Shown: piece by piece, positions 45,537 through 56,126 of the stretch
Position numbering within the stretch: the stretch's first letter is position 1
Layout: each line of letters starts with the position of its first letter
DNA from: Aureobasidium sp. EXF-3400
Lineage: Eukaryota > Ascomycota > Dothideomycetes > Dothideales > Saccotheciaceae
Reading direction: 5' to 3'
DNA length: 64,000 bases
Assembly (NCBI GenBank): GCA_024195585.1
Contig: SWBL01000098.1
Coordinates: 85,626-149,625, forward strand
Program-made: the position numbers and the translations under genes
The notes under the pieces: generated by a model
What the model was told of the DNA's origin: nothing
Databases searched by the model: none
Seen by the model: only the letters and a program-made list of their open reading frames with translations

Positions 45537-46537
45537 TCAGATTCTCGAGTCGTCGCTGATCTTGAGTTTCTTAGCCTCAGGCAGACCGTGCTCGCTAGGC
45601 TCTGTGGTAGGAACATCAGGAAGATCGGCCAACTTTTGACCACTCTCGTCGCTCTTGCTCAGGTCCACACCATCAGTCTCGGTCTGATCTAAGGCTTCAA
45701 CCTCGAGTTCGCTCTTGATCGAGTCCATCATCTTTTCATCACTCTGCGACTGCTCTGTGCCCTCCGTCTTGTCATCGCTTATGGTCTGCTCCTTCTGTCC
45801 TTCATCCTTGGTCCCGTCGCTCTTGCTCTGGTCTTCGCTGGTTTCGGTCGATGGGAAGTATTTGCTGTATACCGAGTCAGTGACTGACAAACAAGACGCT
45901 CGCACAGAACTTACGGCAACCACTCGTAGTAGGCGTCCTGGTCCTTCTCCATGAAGTTGCAGAAGATGATGTGTTCGAGCTTGTCGGCCTTTGCGTCCGT
46001 GTCGAGCCACTTCTTGACCTCGCCAATAGCAGTCTCTGCTGCCTCGTTGCTAGGGTAGCCATAGACACCAGTGCTCAGCGCACTGAATGCGATGCTCTTG
46101 CAACCATTCTCTGCAGCCAAGTCGAGCGAGCGGCGGTAACATGACTGCAACAGACTGGTGTGCTTGCCATGTCTCTTGGTGCGCCAGTACACAGGACCGA
46201 CAGTGTGGATGACCTTCTTGCATGGCAGTTCATAGCCCTCGGTGATCTTGGCGTCACCAGTGTCGCAACCGTCAAGTGTTTCGCATTCGCGCAAAAGCTC
46301 TCTGCCAGCTGCGCGGTGAATAGCGCCGTCGACACCTCCTCCACCCAGCAACGACTCGTTGGCGGCGTTTACGATGGCATCAACCTCTAGCTTTGTGATG
46401 TCGGTGCGGATGATACAGATTCTGTCGTTGTGGGCACTGCTGGCTCCCGACACTGTTGAAGCAGCCGGCGTCAGGTGTTTGAGCTTGTACAAGCTTGTGA
46501 GAGTCGGAATCTCCTTGAGAGTTTTGATGGAAGCCAT
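45537..46537 (-). CDS. Macro-domain ADP-ribose hydrolase (MacroD-like) with acidic tail
   Basis: Exons 46537-45915 and 45864-45537 (50-bp intron) give 316 aa. The N-terminal ~205 residues are a MacroD-type macro domain that removes ADP-ribose from acidic residues or hydrolyses O-acetyl-ADP-ribose. Signatures are [19 protein letters not shown] (substrate loop, with the catalytic-type [10 protein letters not shown]) and [11 protein letters not shown] (distal ribose loop). The start ATG precedes a helical lead ([17 protein letters not shown]) typical of fungal members. The splice continues as [14 protein letters not shown]. The remaining ~105 residues are disordered, highly acidic and full of Ser/Thr/Glu ([24 protein letters not shown]), ending in a KKLKISDD motif. 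The tail is longer than in bacterial homologues and may control localisation. Confidence 0.9.
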
Positions 46538-47042
46538 GTTGATGTATGATGAATGGTTGCAATATGGTTGTCGAAATGGTGGTTTATAAGAGTCACGGCG
46601 GAGTATTCACAGTCGAGTTGTTTGCTGACATGTGAAAGTACAGATGACGCGCCCGGAAGCTTGGACCATACCTTGATGCTCACCAGCCACACTTGCGCCA
46701 CACCTACAAGTGAGCTTTACAGAGCTATCAATGTCACTGCTCTACGGAGTATTTTGGAGACAATCTATATGATCATTTTAGAGAGATCTGGACTACTTTT
46801 CAGTCTAAGAAGTCCCTAACAATCATGATTCACTCAGGACATAGGACTATAAAATTCATCGATACGGATGAGCTCCATGTAGCTTTTATCAGGTCACTGC
46901 TCTGCATTTGGTGACGAACCGTAGGATTGAACAGACCTTGAATGTGCGTATCTTCTAAGAACTATCATCTATAGGAGTTCCATTATACAAGACCTCTCAG
47001 AACCTCTATATCGCCCAAACTAACCCCACCCTTTATCCTCCC
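46538..47042. other. Intergenic region
   Basis: 505 bp with the promoter of the macro-domain gene (-) and the 3' flank of the next minus-strand gene. Two CGGAGTA motifs (near 46600 and 46745) are present; see the inverted repeat at 18834. Confidence 0.55.
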
Positions 47043-47600
47043 TCACTCTCCATGCCCACCTCCTTCATCTTTCTTAGCAATCCTCTTCAAGAACCCCACA
47101 AACCCACCTCGTTCATTCTGCCCCTGACTTGCTTTCCTCGCAGCTTTTGCCACTCCTTCCCTCCTATCCATTCCCTCTGTGTATTCCTCGATGGTCTTGT
47201 AGCCAAAGAATCCAGAGAGTGTTTGTGCTTCTTGACTGGGTTGAACGTATTTCTTGTGCTCGGCCCACTCTGTCAGAGCTGCTATGTATGCTGCTTCGCT
47301 GGGGAAGCCTTTGTAGCTGCCGGTTTCCGCGTATGTGGGCAGAATGGTTGAGGTGGTTGTTTGGGTGCTGGGGGTCGGTGAGGGCGGGCGGGCGTAGGAT
47401 GGGGTTGATGTTGATGTGGAAGGATTGGAGGCTTGAGGCTCTTGTGATGATACTGGTGGTGATTGAGGTTGTGGTTGGGTGGGAGATGGAGTGGACTGTA
47501 ATGGCGTTCGAGAGGAGCCCAATAGTGTTGATGGTGTTAAAGGTGCTGGATCTCTTCGTGTGTACTCTGGCGGCGGCGCCGAAGACTGTGATTGTTGCAT
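47043..47600 (-). CDS. Small conserved fungal protein of unknown function, Pro/Ser-rich N-terminus
   Basis: Intronless, 185 aa, ATG at 47600. The first ~90 residues are Pro/Ser/Thr/Gln-rich and disordered, beginning with MQQSQSSAPPPEYTRRDPA, where PPEY could be a WW-domain ligand. The second half is a compact module (GSYKGFPSEAAYIAALTEWA, KYVQPSQEAQTLSGFFGYKT, IEEYTEGMDRREGVAKAARK) of a kind I believe is widespread in ascomycetes, with no known function. The C-terminus is basic then Gly-rich (GFVGFLKRIAKKDEGGG). Its start faces the FAD oxidoreductase gene, so the intervening 728 bp may be a shared promoter. Confidence 0.7.
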   Translation of the reverse strand: MQQSQSSAPPPEYTRRDPAPLTPSTLLGSSRTPLQSTPSPTQPQPQSPPVSSQEPQASNPSTSTSTPSYARPPSPTPSTQTTTSTILPTYAETGSYKGFPSEAAYIAALTEWAEHKKYVQPSQEAQTLSGFFGYKTIEEYTEGMDRREGVAKAARKASQGQNERGGFVGFLKRIAKKDEGGGHGE

Positions 47601-48328
47601 TGTGTGTATGTGTTTTTCCTCGACTGCTCGTTCCTCGTTCGATGCCAGGTGTAAGATGTTAAATAGCTATCTCGCGCAATAAATCCCTCTCAGATAACGG
47701 CAGTGATAGATTAAGGTAGGCAGCTCAAAGACACTGATTTGTAGAGATGTGAAGAGAAACAAAAGACCTAACTTTATCTTTTCACAGCAAACATTTTCTA
47801 TTTTGACCGTGGGCGGTGCCTGCAGGCTTTTAGCACAAGGAATGCTTTGTATAACTCAAAAGAAAGGTGTTTGTCCAATGTTAGAGCTGGATGGCAGCAT
47901 GTGCTTGAAATGATTCCGTCATGATCGGCAGTGACAGACAGCGGAACCTCAAAACCTCAAAGCCTCAGCCGCTGGAGCCGCAATCTTTTCTCAGCCTTGA
48001 GATGTGAATAGGATGGTTGACCACATGCCCAACATGAAAAGATCAGGCAGAGAAGAGTACACAGCCAGTGTTTGGACGATAGGTACAGTAGGTGTGGGAC
48101 GAGATCTGTTGGTGGAGATGCCAAATGCCTGCAAACATGCAGCCACATCAAAACCCCTCACGCAGGAACATCTCGCCTTCCCTAATCAGACAGGTAGGCA
48201 ACAACATTGCGATAGCTTGTATACAAGTATTCCTGACGAGCTAGATACAAATCAGGCACCACCTTACCTCGCCTGGTTGTTTCTACTCGGACTCAGCCTT
48301 CCATCGTGACTCGAAGAATACACCCAAC
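47601..48328. promoter_or_regulatory. Divergent intergenic region
   Basis: 728 bp between divergent starts of the small Pro/Ser-rich protein gene and the FAD oxidoreductase gene. No coding frame supported and no specific operator identified. Confidence 0.55.
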
Positions 48329-49837
48329 ATGAACACCCTATGGTCCTTTTTCAGGAAAGCCACTCAATCCAACCACAACCAAAGCTCCGACACCCAACCA
48401 GAAAACAACAATGGCTTCCCAGTACCAAACCACACCCTCTCGTACTGGCGCTCAGAACTCCACCCCATAGACTCATTTTGCTCCTCCGAAACCCTACCTT
48501 CCATATGCGACATCGCCATCATCGGAGCCGGTATGACCGGTGTCAGCACAGCATACCATCTCTCTCGCCTCCATGCTTCCAACCCCTTTGCACCAAAGCC
48601 ATCAATAGTAATCCTCGATGCACGAGAAGTCTGCTCGGGAGCTACAGGTCGCAATGGGGTATACTGTCCCATCTCCAACATCTGCCAGCCAATTCTGACG
48701 AGTACAGGGTCATTCAAAAGTGCAAGCTTTCACAATGAGAAAACTGTTGAAGGAAGCTGGTGTGGAAGCTGCTAATGAATTTGCGGCTTTTGTAGCTGCT
48801 CAACGGTATAGTCTCAAAGATACAGTTGACAGAGAAGGATTAGAGTGTGAGTTTGAGATGAGAAGGAGTTATGATGTTTATATCGATGAGCAAGATGCAA
48901 AAGAAGCAGAGGAACTCTATCGTACTGCTATAAAGGAAGGACATCAATGGGCGAGAGACCTTGATTTTGTGGGAGCTGAGTTTGCTGAACAGGTATGTCG
49001 AGCTTTTTCCTCTCTCTCCATCGAGGACTTGGTATACTGATAAGAAAGATCACTTCCATCCAAGGCGCAAAAGCCGCAATCAGTATGCCATGCTGCAGCC
49101 TCTGGCCCTACAAATTCGTCACTCAACTCCTCTCAAAACTCGTCGACTCAGGCACCGTAACCCTCTACACGCACACGCCAATCCTTTCCATAACCGCCTT
49201 TAACCCTTCAACCACATTCCTTCAAACCCCCCACGGCACCCTCGTCGCCAGAAAACTCATCTTCGCCACAAACGCGTATACCTCCACAATCTGTCCTGTA
49301 TACAAAAACAACATAATACCCTACAAAGGGACTGCCTGCCACATCGCCCCTCTGCACCCGATATCCCCTCATCTAAGCAACACCTACAACATCTATTTCC
49401 CTCACCGCAGCGAAGAAGCAACAAGAGTAGACTACCTAAACCCACGTCCAGATGCTGGCATCGTAGTCGGCGGCGCAAAACACCTCTACGCCTCCAACAA
49501 ACCCCTCTGGTATAACAATACAGACGACAGCACTTTACTCCCTCACATCAACTCTTACTTCTCTGCTTACATGCAACATACCTTCAAAGGCTGGGAAACT
49601 TCAAAAGCAGCCATCACTCATTTGTGGACAGGCATACAAGGAGAAACTGCAGATGGCTTTCCATACGTGGGAAAAGTGCCAGGAAAGGAGAATTGGTATG
49701 TAGCTGCTGGGTTCAATGGTGGAGGTATGACGTTCATCTTTTCTTGTGCTGAGGGGTTGGCGAAGATGGTGGAAGGCAAGATGTTTGCAGAGACTGGGTT
49801 GCCGAAGATGCTTGATGCTGCGCGGATGGAAATTTGA
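48329..49837 (+). CDS. FAD-dependent oxidoreductase (DAO family)
   Basis: Three exons (48329-48658, 48708-48992, 49049-49837) give 467 aa. The first splice removes 49 bp and rebuilds SGATGRNGGHSKVQAF, the conserved flavin-binding segment of DAO-type oxidases; without it the frame reads into CPISNIC and loses the motif. The N-terminal Rossmann fold is DIAIIGAGMTGVSTAYHLS, with the ribose-binding acid in IVILDAREVCSG. The middle matches glycine-oxidase/OrdL-like enzymes (ARKLIFATNAYTS, IPYKGTACHIAP). The C-terminal part GIQGETADGFPYVGKVPGKE and YVAAGFNGGGMTF closes the FAD site. The second acceptor (GAAAG) is unusual but keeps the frame. Substrate is probably an amine or amino acid, unproven. 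Confidence 0.85.
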
Positions 49838-50159
49838 GTCGCTTCTAGTGGCTCTGATCCTGTCTCTTGACGGGAAATGTACATGACCTCAGATCAGATC
49901 AAAGTTTAGACCGTATCACCGCTTGACTCACACATAGTTCAGGCTTCAGGGGTCAGCAAATTATCTTAGGGCAGACTTGAACACTCGAACGGCACGGATA
50001 GAGAAAGGACGAAAAGAATGTAATTGTGACATCCCAAAAAGAATGTGATTTGGATATCTCAAAAAGAATGTATCGACCCTTCGATCAACAACAGTAAAGG
50101 ACAGACAACAAGCATAAACCCTCCAACGGAAAGAAGAAAAAGACCGACAAGCCAGTCTC
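49838..50159. other. Short intergenic region between convergent genes
   Basis: 322 bp of 3' flanks. It contains a short direct repeat: AAAAGAATGT occurs at about 50012, 50038 and 50062. No gene. Confidence 0.55.
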
Positions 50160-51716
50160 TCACGAGAGACTCAAGGCACGCACAAACTTGCGCGCTGTCC
50201 TCTTGACCTTGCTTTGCTCAGTACGAAGAGGAGGTTGTTGTAATTGCTGGTCACCTTCTTCTCTTGGTGGCGGTGCACCTTCTTCTGTTCGTGGCAGTAC
50301 AGCTTCTTCTGTTCGTGGCGAAACGCCTCCTGCTGTTGATGGCGGGACACCTTCCTCTGTTGGTGGCTGGTTGTCTAGTTCTTCTGGTGTTCCATGACTC
50401 TTGTTTCCAGGTAGCATGAAATTCTCGAAGAATTTGGAGGCCCTTCTCATAATCTTTTTTCTTTTGCCATTCTCCTCGTTGTCTCTGTTTCTCTCATCCT
50501 CGCCATCCTTATTACCAGGTCCTGGCTTGGTAGTGTTGCCAGGTTCTGGCTTGGTAGTGTTGCCAGGCTCCGACTTGGTATAGGTGTGAGGATCGAATCT
50601 GACATGGTTGATAGGATTTGTGCCGGCGTTATCGCCAAGCTGCCAACTCTGAGACCTGGGTCTTTGTGGAGCATTGCCATCACGAGATGTTCTTTGGGCA
50701 GCACTGAAACTGGCAGCTCTTTCCCTGGCCTTCCATTGATCATGGATAATTGCATCGGTGACTCTCGGAGTACGGGATTCCTGGAGAAGTCTGTCGTAAC
50801 GAGCCTGGGCCGCGATACGTCTGACCTTCGCAGCTGATTGTTGAGCTTTGATTAGATACAGATCAGCATGAGCGTCTACGAGTTCGGCTTCTTTGAGTTG
50901 ATTATGAGCAGCATTGGCTTTAGCTTGGAGTTTTCTGGCTTCTGTCTCGGCCTTTTCCACATTCGCTGTGGCAGACATGACAGCAGGGTTTTGTTCAGGA
51001 TTGTTGTCGAGTTCCTCAGCAGCATCTTTCCGAACAGTGACGAGGAGTGCTTTGAGTGTTTCGACTCGCGTATCCCGAAGAACGAAGAGAGTATGGGCAT
51101 TGTGAGCTCTGGCCCGCATGGCCTCAAGATCATCATGGGCTTGTTCCACAACGGCGAGCCTGATTGCAACATCATCATCTGCCTGCTCTTGTGTTTTTTC
51201 GGCATGCTCTGGTGTCGATGATGTTGTGCTTGCGCTATCTGGTGGCGTTGGCTCGGTGTATGATGGGGTCGTTCCGGCTTGAACTGGTGTCGATATAGCC
51301 TGTACTGGTGTCGGGATAGCCTGTACTGGTGTCGATACGGCTTGAACTAGTGTTGATGCGGCCTGAACTTGAGTCGTGCTGGCCTGTGGTGTCGATATAG
51401 CGTGGCCTGGAGGCGCTCCAACCTGACTTGGTGTTGCTGGGGCAGGACCGGGAATTGCCTCGACCTGCTCTGGAGTTTGCTCTGTGGTAGCCTCAACCTG
51501 CTCTGTCGTGGTCCCAATGTTTTCTGATGCCGTTCCTTCGCCACTACCAGAAGCAGATGCCGGAACCGGAATTCGTGCCATCGTAGGTAGAGTCATCGTG
51601 GCAGAGGCTGACGAAGAAGGACAAATGCAATAGAGCTGATTGCAAATGGAACAGATCAAGTTGGATTCTTCGACAGTAATTGAATCAGAAGGGTTAGGGG
51701 CAGTTTGCTGGTCCAT
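50160..51716 (-). CDS. Repeat-rich protein of unknown function with N-terminal Cys motif and basic tail
   Basis: Intronless, 518 aa from the ATG at 51716. A short Cys cluster, ICSICNQLYCICPSSS (~21-36), opens the protein. Low-complexity Thr/Pro/Gln sequence follows, with a heptad-like array of STPVQAI (~113-147). Residues ~180-315 form a charged, Ala-rich predicted coiled coil (VEQAHDDLEAMRARAHNAHT, KAETEARKLQAKANAAHNQL). A second array of KPEPGNTT (~381-402) and a third of TEEG-x-PP-type octads (~453-488) follow. Two short basic amphipathic stretches, KIMRRASKFFENFML and KVKRTARKFVRALSLS, flank the third array; they could bind membranes or nucleic acid. I do not recognise the family. Array sizes suggest length polymorphism between strains. 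Confidence 0.65.
   Translation of the reverse strand: MDQQTAPNPSDSITVEESNLICSICNQLYCICPSSSASATMTLPTMARIPVPASASGSGEGTASENIGTTTEQVEATTEQTPEQVEAIPGPAPATPSQVGAPPGHAISTPQASTTQVQAASTLVQAVSTPVQAIPTPVQAISTPVQAGTTPSYTEPTPPDSASTTSSTPEHAEKTQEQADDDVAIRLAVVEQAHDDLEAMRARAHNAHTLFVLRDTRVETLKALLVTVRKDAAEELDNNPEQNPAVMSATANVEKAETEARKLQAKANAAHNQLKEAELVDAHADLYLIKAQQSAAKVRRIAAQARYDRLLQESRTPRVTDAIIHDQWKARERAASFSAAQRTSRDGNAPQRPRSQSWQLGDNAGTNPINHVRFDPHTYTKSEPGNTTKPEPGNTTKPGPGNKDGEDERNRDNEENGKRKKIMRRASKFFENFMLPGNKSHGTPEELDNQPPTEEGVPPSTAGGVSPRTEEAVLPRTEEGAPPPREEGDQQLQQPPLRTEQSKVKRTARKFVRALSLS
50253..50360 (-). repeat. 24-bp tandem repeat encoding an octapeptide (TEEGVPPS type)
   Basis: About four to five units within the repeat-rich gene. 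On the plus strand each unit runs from GGC to CTGTTCGT or a variant. Translation gives TEEGVPPS, TAGGVSPR, TEEAVLPR, TEEGAPPP and a partial REEG. The frame is preserved throughout. Confidence 0.75.
50511..50576 (-). repeat. 24-bp tandem repeat encoding KPEPGNTT
   Basis: Nearly three units: KSEPGNTT, KPEPGNTT, KPGPGN. On the plus strand the unit is CTTGGTAGTGTTGCCAGG plus a short variable tail. Low divergence between units suggests recent expansion. Confidence 0.75.
51276..51380 (-). repeat. 21-bp tandem repeat encoding STPVQAI
   Basis: Five units of seven codons: TTQVQAA, STLVQAV, STPVQAI, PTPVQAI, STPVQAG. The central plus-strand units are nearly identical, outer ones more divergent, the usual pattern of an expanding minisatellite. 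Confidence 0.75.
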
Positions 51717-52199
51717 GGGAAGGGTGGATAATGGAAGCTTATGTGAAAGAATTGGGTGATGGATGCTTGCGCTGGGATGAAGAGAGGATGGATGAAGCCA
51801 GAATTCGAGGAGAGTAAACAGATACGAAGCTTCGGGGATTGAAGTTTGGAAGGGGCAGCAGTGATTGCTGTTACCTCAATGTGGAGAGCTCGAAGGTCGC
51901 CGGGATCTAAGTACAGCCAAGCGTCATGGTCAGTCGATTTTTGAGAGGGAAAGAAGTACGCATTAAACATCTCGATTAGTCTTCGGGGAATATACAGAAA
52001 CACAGAACTCAACAAAGCAATAAGAACAAGCAGATAATATAGACAGAGATGTACCAAAAGGCAAAAAGACAAAACACGAAAAATACAGGACAGGATATCA
52101 AGACCCTCCGATCAAGAGAATCAAAAACCATTACTTCCTCTTCCTTTCCTTCTCTTTTCAAACATAGAAAACCAAGTACTGTAGAAAACATATATCGAA
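51717..52199. other. Intergenic region
   Basis: 483 bp with the promoter of the repeat-rich gene (-) and the 3' flank of SYP1. A long unsupported frame crosses it on the minus strand (51656-52072). No gene seen. Confidence 0.55.
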
Positions 52200-55100
52200 T
52201 TACTTAGCCTGATAAGTACCAGTGACAACCCTTCTGACCTCTGAGCACCTCTTCCAGTTCTCGGCGTTCCCCAAGCTCTCATCAGCAAAAGGATCGGCTT
52301 CTTTGGTTTCGTCCTTGACACTGACGCCCAAGCCAGTGCCCAAGTCTGCACCCACGACTTCCCATTTGGCCTCGATGTGTCCTGGCTTGGCTTCTCCTTC
52401 CGGAGTCTGGAAGCGCGCGAGTAACTTGCCAGGAGTAGAGGAAAGGGTGATGTTGCCCAACTGCCAGTAAATCAAATTCTTGGTCTTGTCAAAGTTTCCG
52501 ACTGGCTTGGAGAGGCAGGCAGAGGCTTTCGAGGCGGGGTCGAGGTAAAGCATCAAGACTACGTTCTGAAGGGTGACGCTACCTTGACCGGGAGGTAGGG
52601 TGAATGCAGGGTTCAGGCTGTAGCTGAGGATGGCGGATGTTTGTGTGGCTTCGATCTTCCAAGCTGGGTTGAGGAGAAGGGGTGCAGCCGTTGCGCCAGG
52701 AGAGGAGACTTGGTACTTGAAAGCGACTGCTGTTTTCGAGATGCCGCCAAGGTTGACGCTGTATTCACCGGGCTGCTCGGGAGCAGCGGTCAAGAAGGCT
52801 GGATTAGGAGCTACCTTCTCCAAGTTGGAGAAACCATCTACGCGAATGCTCTCGTGGCCGAAGGGAGAAGTGAAGTCGGTGGGGTTATAGGCGAGAGCAA
52901 TCTCACCGATAGTGACGCTACGAGTAAGTTGTCCTTGCTCGAACCAAGCGCTCACGGTCTCGATGATGGAGCTGTTAAGTCCAGGCTCATGCAGTTCGGG
53001 ATGCTTGTTAGTCTGGCTCTGTGAACTGCTGAGAGAACGACCGGAGCGGATAGATCCTGCATCATAGTCGCTCTCGCCAACTCGGGAGGCGGGACGCGCG
53101 AATATATTGGCTGCAGTGGCTTGAGCAGAGCCGTGGAAGGGAGAGAAAGTAGACGAAGCCGAGGTGAACATGGGCGACGAAGGGCTCTGTGCAGATGGCA
53201 AGGACGAAGTTGAGATCTCCAATGGTGCACGCGATGTCTCAAGAGTAGTCTGTAGCGGAGGGGAGATTGCACGAATAGGCCCTTCTTCGGTAGTGACATC
53301 CGGAGTTGTGACTGGAGACTGGCCATATACACTAGCACGCATGTCGCGACGGCCACGAACAGTGCCTGCTCTGCGAGAGGTTATGGGAGGAGCTTGCATC
53401 TTGAGCGTGTTAGCCATGCTGGTAAGAGCAGCATCTCCGCCCTCTTCAGCGATAGGAGCATTGCGGATGTCCAGCTTGAACTGAGGCTGATTGAGGTCGT
53501 TGGCCTCGTTAGCCTCTCTCTCGGCTTGCGAGATGGCATCAAGGGCAGGCGGCGGCTCTGAGAAGCCTTGGCTGTCGCGGACGGGCTATTGAAGTCAGTC
53601 ACCGAGCGTCATGCGGAATTGATATAGACTCACCTGCACCGCCTGTATGGGTTGCATGGGCTGCATAGGTTGCATAGGTTGCATAGGTTGTTGCATAGGT
53701 TGAGAAAAGTCAGAAGCAGATGGCTGCGAAGAAGACTGGAGAGGCAACGATGCTTGCGAGGGTTGGAGAGGCTCTTGCAACTGCGAAGCATTGTTCTGCT
53801 GGTAAGGGTGGTGGCTTGGCTCGGGAGCAAGACCAGCGGCGGCCAAAGACTGAGCAGAGCCATCGATAGGCGGCAACTCTTTGTCACCGTTCGAAGCTCC
53901 ACCGCGGTAGGATGAGTTGGTGTTGCTCGTAACGGTGCGGAGGGGAGAGCGAGGGCGCGCGGGCTCTTCATTTTCCTCTAGCGGCGTGGGCAAGTCATGG
54001 CTGCGTCCAAATCTACTGGATAGCGAGTTGAAAGCCGATGGTCTAGTAGGCTTGCGTTCTGGTGACTCGGACACTCGGTCAGGAATCATCTTGCTCTCGC
54101 GATTCTTGTTGCGCCCGAGCAACGTGCCCAGTCTCTTGAGCCCGCCCTTGGAGCCAGATTTCTGCTTCTCGGGCTCTGAAAAGCGTTCTGTTGGAGCTGC
54201 GAGCTTGTCAGTCCATCTTCGCCAAGCTATCAGCATCATCAGACTTACCAGTTCCCGAGCGCATGCTTGCGCCATCATCGTGACGAGAGGAAGAAGGCAG
54301 CGAAGGGGCAACGAAGATAGACTGGCGGTTCCTGAGCTTCGTCTCTTTAGGCACGAAGTCTCCGCTCGAGACACGCACAGCGTATGCCTTGATCTCGTCG
54401 GCTGTCTCAATGTTCAACAAGACGTTGAGTACAGGCTCGGCCGCGTCCTTCATCTTGTCGATCGTGTCGATCTCATGCGTTTGTAATTGAGTGAGTACGT
54501 CTCTCAGGGTGTTCAGTCTGCTTTCGTCGAGAGCTTGGAGAGACTGGAAGACGTATGGTGATTGAGAAGTCCATTGCGACTGTGCACCCTCAAGCTCAGT
54601 GTCAGCGCGAGAGGCGTTGTTGGAGCCCTTGCTGTTCAAACGTTCCGACTTTTTCTGCGCATTGTCGACGTCGCGAGCCATAGAAACGAGGTTGCCTTGG
54701 ATGGTCGACATGGCCTGCATCTCGCGATTGGTCGAGCCAAAGTCGCGTAGGGGCCGCTCGACGTCGACCTCAATTCTCTGGGCCAGTACTTGATGTGATT
54801 CAGCGAGCGTCTCGAGGCCCGAGGTGAGAGTTTCCCATGGATAAGAGAAGATGCTGAAGAAGCCCATGTCAGCCATTGTTCAGTTGGTATTGAGAAGAAT
54901 TGCGATACCCAAGGTCTTGAAGTGAGTCGCCGGGCGGTGGTCGCCTCGCGAGTTTGCGCAGGCCGGTCGAGTACTGCTCCTCGAGTCTCCTTCGTTCCTG
55001 CTATGCATAAGCTCTTGTCGTGTTTATGTGGTTGATTGGGCGATGGTCTTACTTGGAGCCAGTCGGCGATATCGGAATTGATACGACCGACTTGTCGAAC

Positions 55101-55268
55101 GCGGTCATTGAGAACATTGATGGCCTGGCCGGGCTCAAGAGTGGCCTGCAATTGCAATTGTTAGCCTACGCGCAAACAATCTTGGCTTCTTGCTGCTCGT
55201 CGACGTGTTGCGGGCCGGCGCGGCGCGGAGAAACATACCGCCATGGTTGGATACTCTTGCCTATCCAT
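52200..55268 (-). CDS. SYP1: Endocytic F-BAR/muniscin protein Syp1
   Basis: Six exons (55268-55239, 55145-55053, 55000-54909, 54853-54249, 54196-53634, 53585-52200) give 922 aa. Syp1 is an early-arriving endocytic adaptor (FCHo family) at plasma-membrane clathrin sites and the septin neck. Exon 1 is only 10 codons (MDRQEYPTMA). The F-BAR domain (~11-260) shows LEPGQAINVLNDRVRQV, INSDIADWLQ, RRLEEQYSTGLRKLARR and DLGIFSYPWETL. A Ser/Pro linker (~270-660) follows with an MQP repeat. The C-terminal mu-homology domain (~665-920) starts near SVTIGEIALAYNP and contains NLIYWQLGNITLSS and EAKWEVVGADLGTGLGVSV. A DPF motif (EADPFADES) lies inside it. Exon 3 has tandem acceptors (TAGCAG), so a form one Gln shorter is possible. 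Confidence 0.9.
53649..53702 (-). repeat. 9-bp tandem repeat encoding MQP in the SYP1 linker
   Basis: On the plus strand GGTTGCATA-type units repeat about six times with one 7-bp-plus interruption at GGTTGTTGCATAGG, giving QPMQQPMQPMQPMQPMQPIQ in the protein. The interruption keeps the reading frame. Confidence 0.8.
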
Positions 55269-56126
55269 TGCGACTGATTTGCGCTCCGAGAAAGACCTCT
55301 ACAGGCAGGGTATGAATAACTTGTCCAACGAGAGTGTTGTTTAGGTTCCTGCAAGAGGCAGGCACGAACGAACCGCTGCTCCCGGCGCGCCCGATCAACG
55401 TCATTAGCCGATCCCGGTCCCCACACTTGCATGCACCTCGGCCTTCCACTAAGAGCCATCGAGAACATGCAAAGGCCATGCGAAACACCATGTGAATCCT
55501 TCCTCTGCACCTTGTACGTTGGTGTATACTAGTAGTGCATAACAACATATGCCATGCTCTGGATGACTTTACCAAGTCTAACTAAGCCCAACACATCCAA
55601 TTTCCCTACTCCAGACCAGGAACAATAAAGTCGATAACAAAAATGGAATAAATTGTATAGATAAGACTCATATAAGAAGATGGCTTTAGGCCGAAGACAA
55701 GGAGTAGAAGAACAAACTGACAAGGTAGGTAGTGTGGTACAAAATAGGGCGTTGAGCCAGAATTGGAGGACATAGAACGAGCAACAAAGTTCAGCGTGTC
55801 GCTATGCATGGCGTGCTGGCAGGCAGAAAAACGAGAATAACACAACAAAAATTTTGCGCAGAAGAAAAAAAGAGAGACAAGCACACAACGATCCGGTCCC
55901 GTGCTGGTTCGCCATCCAAAGTCATCAAAACTCCTTCTCTTTGCCCTTAGCTCCTCGCAAAAAGAACCTCTCAAGTCAATGATGGGATGAATAAAAGTCG
56001 ACAGCCGACCCAACCAAAAACGTTTCATTAAAACACATCCTTTCAACGCCCTTTTGCACCTGGTGACCCTTCGTCTTGCCCAATTCATCTCTATTTCGAC
56101 GATGGCACATTCCACCGTGTCTATCT
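55269..56126. other. Intergenic region between PAS hybrid kinase and SYP1
   Basis: 858 bp holding the 3' flank of the kinase gene and the SYP1 promoter. A 169-codon frame at 55606-56115 (-) has no ATG at its 5' end and is probably 3' UTR sequence. Confidence 0.6.

Noticed and set aside
55606..56115. 169-codon minus-strand frame
   Set aside because: No ATG at its 5' end, lies directly downstream of the PAS kinase stop, composition of 3' UTR sequence.
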